Assembly: GCF_018448935.1 (NCBI RefSeq)
Contig: NZ_RCWC01000003.1
Location: forward strand, 1-64,000
DNA: 64,000 bases
Source: Photorhabdus noenieputensis
GTDB taxonomy: Bacteria > Pseudomonadota > Gammaproteobacteria > Enterobacterales > Enterobacteriaceae
Direction of reading: 5' to 3'
The translations under genes were made by a program, and so were the position numbers. The first letter of the stretch is position 1, and every line of letters begins with the position of its first letter. The notes beneath the pieces are model-generated. The model did not search any database, had not been told where the DNA came from, and worked only from the letters and a program-made list of their open reading frames with translations. Of this stretch, positions 47,343 through 54,603 are shown piece after piece.

Positions 47343-48668
47343 CTATTTGATATCCTCAAAAACATAAACTGCACCAGCTTGGGATTTAGAATCGACACTC
47401 TCTGACTTTGAACCAACTGCCAAAATCGTCCCCGCCTTATTCAGGCTGACAGATCTACCAAAAGAACCTGAATTGCCAGAAGGGTCCAAAATCTCCGTAG
47501 GTGTTTCCATATTCCACTTATTATTCAGGCAGGTATACACATACACTCTGGCAGCCGCTCCCACTACCAGACGATCTCCCGCAGCATTCAGATCGAGAGA
47601 ACGACCAAAATACGGTACGTCACTTGCAGGAGCCAGAAACTTAATAGGATTTTCTGTATCCCAGATCCCATTCGTGCGTGTATACACATAAACCACCGTA
47701 CTTAATGTGAAATTATGGTCATCATGCACCGCCAGACAGTTTCCCGCAGCACTCAGGTCAACAGCCGTGCCAAACCGATAAGAACCCGAAGGGAGCGGAA
47801 ACTTAATGGGATTTTCTCGATCCCAGATCCCGTTCGTGCGTGTATACATATGAACCGTAGTGGATTCTTCGCTTCCAGCTACCAGGCAGTCTCCCGCTGC
47901 GTTCACGCTAATACTCGCACCAAAGATTTCATAGCTGTTCGGGTCCGGAAACCAAACGGCCTTTCTCGCATCCCAGACGCCATTTGTGCGCATATGTACA
48001 CCAACCCGCCTGCGGAAATCATCGGGCCTACTATTTGCCAATCCCAGGCAATCTCCCGCCGCATTCAGACTGACATTCCATGACGTGGTACTATAATGAC
48101 GTTCAAAAGAATCAATCACAATAGGCGTGCTTGTACCCCACTCACCACGATTCCGGCGCATATATACATAGACTTTATCAGCCATCCCAACCGCTAAGCA
48201 GTCTCCCGCCGCATTCAGGCTAACAGAATAACCCAAGGACTCATACTCTTCGGGAGAGGGAGAAACAATACGCGTCACTATGGTGCGTTTTAAACCCAAT
48301 AACTGCGCGATCTCCATCCGCTCCTGCCGCGATAAACTGAAAAAATCCGCAAACTGAACCTGCCGATCGGCAACCAATTTCAGATACCCTCCCCCACCAA
48401 AAGAGAGCCCACCTTCTGGCTTCAATGATAGCGCCAAAGCGCCTTGATTAGGGTTCAACCCGCCAGAATGGTGAGTGTTGAGGGCCAGTTTTCCTTTGCT
48501 ATCTCGTTTCAGCCCTGCGATCGGGCCATCACCCTGAGCGCCATCAATGATTTCATATGCCTTATATGCCTCATCAATTAAGTGGGAAAAGGCTTCAGGC
48601 ATAAGTCGCACACCAGACTTAAAACTCACTTTCAATGAGTCAACAGTACTAATTTCTTTATCAGTCAT
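47343..48668 (-). CDS. tail-fibre-like N-domain plus six-bladed repeat propeller, copy 2
   Basis: 441 residues, about 55 shorter than its paralogues. The head is intact. Six blades are countable: YSVSLNAAGDCLAVG, WNVSLNAAGDCLGLA, FGASISVNAAGDCLVAG, FGTAVDLSAAGNCLAVH, FGRSLDLNAAGDRLVVG and FGRSVSLNKAGTILAVG. The blade that reads FSLNAEGDRLAVG in the others is missing. The frame is preserved, so this looks like a precise one-blade deletion by recombination between repeats. Confidence 0.75.
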   Translation of the reverse strand: MTDKEISTVDSLKVSFKSGVRLMPEAFSHLIDEAYKAYEIIDGAQGDGPIAGLKRDSKGKLALNTHHSGGLNPNQGALALSLKPEGGLSFGGGGYLKLVADRQVQFADFFSLSRQERMEIAQLLGLKRTIVTRIVSPSPEEYESLGYSVSLNAAGDCLAVGMADKVYVYMRRNRGEWGTSTPIVIDSFERHYSTTSWNVSLNAAGDCLGLANSRPDDFRRRVGVHMRTNGVWDARKAVWFPDPNSYEIFGASISVNAAGDCLVAGSEESTTVHMYTRTNGIWDRENPIKFPLPSGSYRFGTAVDLSAAGNCLAVHDDHNFTLSTVVYVYTRTNGIWDTENPIKFLAPASDVPYFGRSLDLNAAGDRLVVGAAARVYVYTCLNNKWNMETPTEILDPSGNSGSFGRSVSLNKAGTILAVGSKSESVDSKSQAGAVYVFEDIK

Positions 48669-48741
48669 AATATGTCCTCAAAAGCCGTATTAGACAGTCA
48701 CCGTCATCTGTTCTCTGTCCTCCGTTTTCTGTCCTCTGTCT

Positions 48742-50247
48742 TCATTTGACATTCTCAAAGATACAAACTGCACCAGCTTCAGGCGCAGAACCAACCTTGG
48801 TTAAAACCGCACCAACCGCCAAACTCGTCCCTAACTTATTCAAACTGACAGCCTTACCAAAACCATTTACATTATCTAAATTGCCTGAAGGGTCCAAAAT
48901 CTCGATAGGTGTTTCCATATTCCATTTACCATTCAGATAGGTATACACATACACCCGGGAAGCCGCCCCCACTGCCAGACGGTCTCCCGCATCATTCAGT
49001 TTGATAGCGCAGCCAAAATACGTTACGCCACTTGCAGGAGCCGAAAATTTAATGGGATTTTGTGTATCCCAGATCCCATTCGTGCGCGTATACAGATAAA
49101 CCTTCCCATTAATAATGGGTGAATCATCATCCGCCCCCACCGCCAAACGATCTCCCTCTGCATTCAGGCTAAAAACCTTGCCAAAACCGGGTGAGCTATC
49201 TCCAGGGGGATGGAACCTAATGTAGCTTTCACCCCAAGTCCCATTCGTGCGTGTATACACATAAACCGTGTTTCGTGCGGGATGATAAGAATAGTTTCCA
49301 TACACTGCCAGGCAGTTTCCCGAGGCACTCAGACAAATCGTGGTAACCCCGTTACCAACATCCGTAAAACGAAGCTGAATGGGGTTTTCTTTGTCCCAAA
49401 TCCCATTTGTGCGTGTATACACATAGAACGTATAGTCCCCCATTACCACCAGACAGTTTCCTGCTGCACTCAAGCTGACACTCACACCATAGTTTCCATA
49501 AGAACGCGCGATCGGAAACACAATGGGATTTTTTGTATCCCAGATACCATTCGTGCGCGTATACACACAAACCTCCACTTTTTGATTACCAGTTTCATCT
49601 GAGTATCCCACTGCCAGGTTATCTCCCTCCGCATCCAGACTGACATTCCATGAAGCACTGCGATATTTATCACCATAAGCCTCAAACACAATGGGCGTGC
49701 TTGTATTCCACCACTCATCCTTCCGGCACATATACAAATAGAGTACTTTCCCCATCCCAACCACTAAGCAATCTCCCGCCGCGTTCAAGCTAACAGAAGT
49801 GCCAAAGCGTTCATTCTCTTTAGGGGAAGGAGCAACAATACGCGTCATCTTGGTGTTGGTACTGCGTTTCAAACCCAACAACTGTGCGATCTCCATCCGC
49901 TCCCGCCGCGATAAACTGAAAAAATCGGCAAACTGAACTTGCCGATCGGCATCCAATTTCAGACGCCTTCCTCCATCAAAAGAAAACCCACCGTCTGGCT
50001 TTAGTGACAACGCCAAAGCCCTCTGTTCAAGGTTTAACCCGCCAGAATGGTGAGTGTTGAGGGCCAGTTTTACTTTGTCATCTCGTTTCAGCCCTGCGGT
50101 CGGGCCATCACCCTTATCACCATCAATGATTTCATATGCCTTATATGCCTCATCAATCAAGAGGGAAAATGCTTCAGGCGTGGGCGGAACACCGGACTTA
50201 AAACTCGCTTTCAATGAGTCAACAGAACTAATTTCTTTATCAGTCAT
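48742..50247 (-). CDS. tail-fibre-like N-domain plus seven-bladed repeat propeller, copy 1
   Basis: 501 residues, the most diverged of the four close paralogues. The head reads LKASFKSGVPPTPEAFSLLIDEA and GGFSFDGGRRLKLDADRQ. Seven blades include FGTSVSLNAAGDCLVVG, WNVSLDAEGDNLAVG, FGKVFSLNAEGDRLAVG and FGCAIKLNDAGDRLAVG. It ends GAVCIFENVK, like the ends VYVFENIK or VYIFENIN of the others. It follows the head-only gene at 50283 by 35 bp. Confidence 0.75.
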   Translation of the reverse strand: MTDKEISSVDSLKASFKSGVPPTPEAFSLLIDEAYKAYEIIDGDKGDGPTAGLKRDDKVKLALNTHHSGGLNLEQRALALSLKPDGGFSFDGGRRLKLDADRQVQFADFFSLSRRERMEIAQLLGLKRSTNTKMTRIVAPSPKENERFGTSVSLNAAGDCLVVGMGKVLYLYMCRKDEWWNTSTPIVFEAYGDKYRSASWNVSLDAEGDNLAVGYSDETGNQKVEVCVYTRTNGIWDTKNPIVFPIARSYGNYGVSVSLSAAGNCLVVMGDYTFYVYTRTNGIWDKENPIQLRFTDVGNGVTTICLSASGNCLAVYGNYSYHPARNTVYVYTRTNGTWGESYIRFHPPGDSSPGFGKVFSLNAEGDRLAVGADDDSPIINGKVYLYTRTNGIWDTQNPIKFSAPASGVTYFGCAIKLNDAGDRLAVGAASRVYVYTYLNGKWNMETPIEILDPSGNLDNVNGFGKAVSLNKLGTSLAVGAVLTKVGSAPEAGAVCIFENVK

Positions 50248-50282
50248 AATATTTCCTCAAAAGCCGTATTAGACAGTCACCG

Positions 50283-50705
50283 TCATCTGTTTTCTGTTCC
50301 CTGTTTTCTGCCTTTTGTCTCAGCATTCAATAACAACCCGGCAATTTGTTTCCGTGTCTCCTCAGGAAGCAATTTAAAAGCTTGTGCTGAAACCGCTACA
50401 GTACCATCCACCGACAACGCCCCAGATTTATCCAACATCAATCCCCCATTGGGCTGTAGCCTTAACGCAAGCCCTCCCGGTTCCACCGCGATGCCATCGC
50501 CAGTCTTAACCGCCAAACGGTTATCGATAATCTGCAATCCGACCCCCGGATGATAAGCTTGATCACCATCCTGCCAACCAAAAAGCTGTCGCCACAATGT
50601 GGCCCAATCAATCAGTGAATAAAATGCCGCCTCAGTCGGGATCTTGCCAGGGGCGAAGTGGGTACTAAGCTGGCTGACCGTTTCATCTGTTATCTCTTTC
50701 GCCAT
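50283..50705 (-). CDS. propeller-less head-domain protein
   Basis: 140 residues. It corresponds only to the N-terminal head of the propeller proteins: LSTHFAPGKIPTEAAFYSLIDWA, GVGLQIIDNRLAVKTGDGIAVEPGGLALRLQPNGGLMLDKSG and SVDGTVAVSAQAFKLLPEE. Its last codons (ETKGRKQGTENR) are translated from the GA-rich repeat that elsewhere is intergenic, so its 3' end was probably created by loss of a propeller. It could also be an independent partner or cap. Confidence 0.7.
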   Translation of the reverse strand: MAKEITDETVSQLSTHFAPGKIPTEAAFYSLIDWATLWRQLFGWQDGDQAYHPGVGLQIIDNRLAVKTGDGIAVEPGGLALRLQPNGGLMLDKSGALSVDGTVAVSAQAFKLLPEETRKQIAGLLLNAETKGRKQGTENR

Positions 50706-50723
50706 CGTCTTTTCCTCATTTAG

Positions 50724-52292
50724 CTAGTCGTAAAGGTAAACTTTCCCTTCTCCACTTTTCCAGCCACTGGCACCAATCGCCAACGTATTGCCGTCACCGC
50801 TAAGACAAACACCGGCACCAAATTTATGGTTTGATTCCCCATCCAGCTCCAGTAACCTGCCCTGCATAATCCATTGTTCATCCTGATAGCTAAACCACCA
50901 TACCGCACCGGTTTGCACACCTGTGTCATTTTTACCAACAGGTGTTGACACCACCAGTATCTGGCCGTCACTACTCAAAGACAACTCGCTGCCAAACCTT
51001 TCTCCGGCTGTCACCGCTTCTCTCAGTATCCCTATAACTTGCCATCCATTACGATGACGCTGGTACAAATAAACCGCACCAATATTGCCCTTCTCTCCCG
51101 GACACCCCACCGCCAAAATATCGCCGCTATCGCTCAGGCTGAGACTGGCGCCAAAATCGTCATTGCTGATGGTTAAAGGCGAAGTCAGCGAATTGAGTGG
51201 CAGTTGCGGCTGCCAGTATTCCCCATGACGATGAAATATCGTCACTTCACCATTACCATTACGCCCCGTTGCCGCCACTGCCAAGGTTGAACCATCCGCA
51301 CTCAAGCTTAGTTTGCCGCCAAACATATCGCCCTGTGCCGGAGAAGCTAAGGTCAGACGCTCACCAAGCTGTGACCATTTCTTCCCGTCATACTGATAAA
51401 GATACACTGCGCCGCAGTTAGCCAATAAACCCGATCTCCAGCCATAAGAGCCTACCGCTAATAGTGTGCCATCCGCGCTCAAGCTCACAGCGCAACCGAA
51501 ATGCTGCTGAACGTTCGCCTCACTAAGCCAAAGTTTGGCCGATTTTTCCCACGCGCCATTTGCCAATCTGTGATAAACGAACACTGAGCCATGCCCGCCA
51601 TCACTGTTTCGGTTATCAATACCCACCGCAAGAACATTACCATTTCGATTCAGACTTAGCGCTCTGCCGCCATAACCACTGACGTAATCAGCGAATTGCT
51701 GCCGCCAACCGTTATCGGTATAAGAAAATAGATATACAGGTTCCTTAGCCTCTGCCCCACTAAGCGCGATAGTTTTCCCATCGCCGCTGACACTGACAAC
51801 AGCGCCAAGGTTTTTATTGTTACCATTAGTCGGCAAATCAAACGCGGGCAATTGCACCTTACTGGCTGCCATCTCCTCAGCATGAATCAGCCAACGGTAA
51901 AGTTCTCGTTGTTGTTCCTCTGTAAAACTCTCAAACAATTCCAGCGACAATTTAAAGTCAGGGCGTAACCCCAATTCGCCATTAATAAACTGTAAGCCGC
52001 TGTCCTTATCAATATTGACCGCAATTTCACGGTCTTCCCCGATATGCATCCCTTCTCCGGGATTCACTAAGAGTAAATTCACCTCATCCAGATCTCGGTT
52101 TAATCCTGCCCCTGGATTATTATCGACCTGACTAGGGTCCAGCCCGGCCAAACGCCGGCCTTCCGCCGCTATTTGCACCAATTGAGTATAATTTTCACTT
52201 TTCGGCAAAGAATATAATTTAAACCAAGACTTAACTTCTTCTTTATCCAACAAATTATTTTCGCTGGATGTAGATATCTTATTGTGAGCCAT
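50724..52292 (-). CDS. diverged head plus seven-bladed repeat propeller
   Basis: 522 residues from ATG 52292, with GGAGG six bases upstream (the frame extends to a TTG at 52304). The head (to ~170) has VKSWFKLYSLPKSENYTQLVQIAAEGRR and GAGLNRDLDEVNLLLVNPGEGMHIG patterns. Seven blades follow the style FGAGVCLSGDGNTLAIGASG and FGCAVSLSADGTLLAVGSYG, with GAVYLYQ strands, closer to classical FG-GAP/integrin-type repeats. It may represent the ancestral form of the tandem family. Confidence 0.75.
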   Translation of the reverse strand: MAHNKISTSSENNLLDKEEVKSWFKLYSLPKSENYTQLVQIAAEGRRLAGLDPSQVDNNPGAGLNRDLDEVNLLLVNPGEGMHIGEDREIAVNIDKDSGLQFINGELGLRPDFKLSLELFESFTEEQQRELYRWLIHAEEMAASKVQLPAFDLPTNGNNKNLGAVVSVSGDGKTIALSGAEAKEPVYLFSYTDNGWRQQFADYVSGYGGRALSLNRNGNVLAVGIDNRNSDGGHGSVFVYHRLANGAWEKSAKLWLSEANVQQHFGCAVSLSADGTLLAVGSYGWRSGLLANCGAVYLYQYDGKKWSQLGERLTLASPAQGDMFGGKLSLSADGSTLAVAATGRNGNGEVTIFHRHGEYWQPQLPLNSLTSPLTISNDDFGASLSLSDSGDILAVGCPGEKGNIGAVYLYQRHRNGWQVIGILREAVTAGERFGSELSLSSDGQILVVSTPVGKNDTGVQTGAVWWFSYQDEQWIMQGRLLELDGESNHKFGAGVCLSGDGNTLAIGASGWKSGEGKVYLYD

Positions 52293-52409
52293 TGATACCT
52301 CCAATGCAGAATGACAGATAAATTAACGTTGCCACACCTCGTTCTATTCTTTTACTTTCGAGATAAACAATATCCTGCCTTTATCCCCCGCTTGACGTTT
52401 CTCTTCATT

Positions 52410-52916
52410 CTAACTGGCCGCTTTACCGATAAACTTTGCCGAATCGTCTGGCATGGCGATATATTTACCCCCCGAACCGGGCATTCCTTCTCTTGGTACA
52501 AACAGTACTTCTGCGGCTTTTAGCTGTTCGTAGTCTTTCTTACTCCAGAAAAGCTCTTTATCGGCAAACTTCGCCAAATCGTCTGGCGTGGCAACATGTT
52601 TAATCCCCACACCGCGTATTTTTTCTGCCGGTATAAACAACACCCTTACAACTTCTATCTGTTCGTAGGTTTCCTCACTCCAGTAACCCTCTTCATCGAC
52701 AAACCTCACCAAATCACCGGGCGTGGCGACATATTTAATTCCCAGGCCAAGTGAAATCTCTCCCGCTGGTGTAAACAACACTTCGGCAGTTTTCATCTGT
52801 TCATAGGTTTCTTCATTCCAGAAGAGCGATTGATCGGCAAACTTCGCCAAATCGTCGGGTGTGGCAACATGTATCACGACAATATCTTCTTGATATAGCG
52901 GCGGTTCGGTGGACAT
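52410..52916 (-). CDS. protein made of ~43-residue internal repeats
   Basis: 168 residues with GGGGGAA before the ATG. After a 15-residue start it holds three full repeats, each beginning VATPDDLAKFAD or a variant and followed by LFW..ETYEQ...AEVLF.P, plus a partial fourth (IAMPDDSAKF). I do not recognise the family. The repeats are acidic and aromatic with no signal peptide. It is the first gene of the propeller gene run, 118 bp upstream of the next start, and may be co-expressed with it. 52917-53204 upstream is AT-rich without genes. Confidence 0.65.
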   Translation of the reverse strand: MSTEPPLYQEDIVVIHVATPDDLAKFADQSLFWNEETYEQMKTAEVLFTPAGEISLGLGIKYVATPGDLVRFVDEEGYWSEETYEQIEVVRVLFIPAEKIRGVGIKHVATPDDLAKFADKELFWSKKDYEQLKAAEVLFVPREGMPGSGGKYIAMPDDSAKFIGKAAS

Positions 52917-53204
52917 AATGTTCCCCCTATTAATAAAGTCAGACCTTGGTTATGTGTTATAGCTGAAACTATCCTCGGCAGACTCGCTTCCGATAACACT
53001 TATTTAATATTTAACTTGACTACGTTATTCGTTTTTCGTATGAAACAATCAGCTATATTTAAGCATTATAGAAAAGTGAGTTTTTGCCAGCCATTTAATA
53101 AAATTTTAATTACTTTTTTTTAAAAATCTCACATAAAAAAGTATCGTTTAAACAATATTCCACTGGTATCGCAATAACCATTAATTTAATTATATTTAAA
53201 CTAA

Positions 53205-53495
53205 TCAACCAAAGACTTTATTAGAGAAAACATAATAATCAATGATGTTTATAAATGTTACGTATTTATACCAAGACATCTCACTGCCACATAATAAAAA
53301 CATTTGGCAAATCAGACTAAATACAACAATTAAAAATAACTTTTCCAATATAACTAACAATCCATTTAAATGAAGAAGTTTATTAGTTAATTGTAAGGAA
53401 TTAAAAATATAGAGATTTAAAATTAACAAAATATAAAAATAGACATCATTCTCCAGATTTATATATTTGATAATAGGGTTAGTAATATGGAGCAT
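53205..53495 (-). CDS. small membrane protein, possible immunity partner
   Basis: 96 residues, AT-rich, with two or three hydrophobic segments (YFYILLILNLYIF; LVILEKLFLIVVFSLICQMFLL). The ATG is preceded by AGGTAACTCTC inside a 10-bp inverted repeat. It follows the ParB-like gene in the same direction, 121 bp downstream. Identity and reality are uncertain; a toxin-immunity pair with the gene at 53617 is only a guess. Confidence 0.4.
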   Translation of the reverse strand: MLHITNPIIKYINLENDVYFYILLILNLYIFNSLQLTNKLLHLNGLLVILEKLFLIVVFSLICQMFLLCGSEMSWYKYVTFINIIDYYVFSNKVFG

Positions 53496-53553
53496 GAGAG
53501 TTACCTGGCGTTTTATTTAAGATTTCAAATCTATACTAAAACCGGTAACTCTC
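53496..53553 (-). promoter_or_regulatory. inverted repeat over the start region of the 96-aa ORF
   Basis: GAGAGTTACC (53496-53505) and GGTAACTCTC (53544-53553) are perfectly complementary, with a small AGATTTCAAATCT palindrome between. In the minus-strand transcript the second arm contains the ribosome site just before the ATG at 53495, so folding could block translation. It could also act as a terminator of the upstream gene. Confidence 0.45.
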
Positions 53554-53616
53554 AATTTTTCAAGGTGCTGTATCAGCTCAAGTTGCGCTTAATACACATT
53601 AAATTAATTTAATCGA

Positions 53617-54036
53617 TCATTTTCCAAATATCTTGGTTTTAGCTGGTATTCCATCTGAAAATTTTGTACCACTCCAGTCTATCTGATTAGGCGGTATGCC
53701 GAACTTTTTCCATGTCAAATTAACCGGTACTCCAAGTATGCATGCAGCAATAAATCGATGTTGGCCATCCATGATATGGGTAAGTCCTGTCCGGCTATTG
53801 TGCCAGACAACGATTGATATTGGATTTCCCTTTGTTTTGAAGTTTGCTATTTTTTCGTCAACAACTTTTTGAAAAACTTCTGCCTGAGCGGGTAGTGGTG
53901 CGGAATTCCCAATATCTCTTCGTCCTACAGGGCTGCCTTTTAATATTGACGTGTCATATGTACCCTCATTTCCTTTTAGTTGAGGTCCGTTTGCTGTTTT
54001 TCTTAATGTTACGGGATTTAACATATTTTTATACAT
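53617..54036 (-). CDS. ParB-like domain protein
   Basis: 139 residues. The segment ISIVVWHNSRTGLTHIMDGQHRFIAACILG carries the GQHR...A core of ParB/sulfiredoxin-like domains (compare DGxHR). The C-terminus (GIPPNQIDWSGTKFSDGIPAKT) is typical of stand-alone or toxin-tail versions. There is no DNA-binding helix-turn-helix, so it is not a partition ParB. Such domains occur as C-terminal modules of polymorphic toxins. The gene lies alone at the flhA end and may be a detached toxin module. Confidence 0.65.
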   Translation of the reverse strand: MYKNMLNPVTLRKTANGPQLKGNEGTYDTSILKGSPVGRRDIGNSAPLPAQAEVFQKVVDEKIANFKTKGNPISIVVWHNSRTGLTHIMDGQHRFIAACILGVPVNLTWKKFGIPPNQIDWSGTKFSDGIPAKTKIFGK

Positions 54037-54527
54037 ATTTAACTCTCATCCTTTTGAATTGTTTAGGGCATCCGATATTACTGAATTTTCTTTTTTCGTC
54101 ACCCAATTCTGTGTATTATTTTTTATCTTTCCTTTATCATTATTTTATTCAGCACTCGACTATTTAGTCCGTTATTTATTATTCTCACTCAGTATAATTT
54201 GATCTGTTTTTTAGCTATTTAAAAAACTTTTTTAACATCAGCTACGGACATAATATCATCATTTATGAATTTCAAATAAAAAGTATATTGGAAATAAATA
54301 ACATATAGATTATGTCCATTATTTATATTCATCCAAGATGGAAAAGTTAAAATAAATACATTTAAAGAAATGTTATTATACAAAGGAATTAATTGATATA
54401 AATATGCTGTTTTCTCATAAATAACAGTTTAGTTCAGAAAAATAACAATGGGGTATTCTTATTAGTTATAAAATTAACTGTTTTGGTATAATTTGTGACT
54501 TTCCAGACCTCAATTAATAGTTTTATG
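54037..54527. other. AT-rich intergenic region
   Basis: About 490 bp with no supported gene between the ParB-like gene and the flhA end. FlhE would be expected downstream of flhA but no open frame fits. Confidence 0.5.
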
Positions 54528-54550
54528 TATACCCTATGGATTTCAAGATG
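54528..54550 (+). repeat. MITE end remnant near flhA
   Basis: TATACCCTATGGATTTCAAG and the next bases match the family terminus; the rest of the element is absent. Confidence 0.7.
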
Positions 54551-54559
54551 ATTATAGCA

Positions 54560-54581
54560 GGCCATTTTGGAAGAAATGGCC
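54560..54581 (-). terminator. hairpin after flhA
   Basis: Perfect 8-bp stem GGCCATTT / AAATGGCC with a six-base loop, 22 bp after the flhA stop. No T-run on the minus strand, so termination is only likely. Confidence 0.5.
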
Positions 54582-54603
54582 CACTATTCTATTGATACCG
54601 CTA

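Noticed and set aside
44221-52292. CRISPR array or simple DNA satellite as explanation of the repeated sequence
   Set aside because: The repeats are in frame, protein-level, diverged at third positions and about 150 bp long; they encode propeller blades.
53617-54036. Chromosome partition ParB
   Set aside because: Too short, no helix-turn-helix and no parA or parS nearby.
53844-54167. Plus-strand ORF opposite the ParB-like gene
   Set aside because: Shadow of the minus-strand gene and low-complexity tail.
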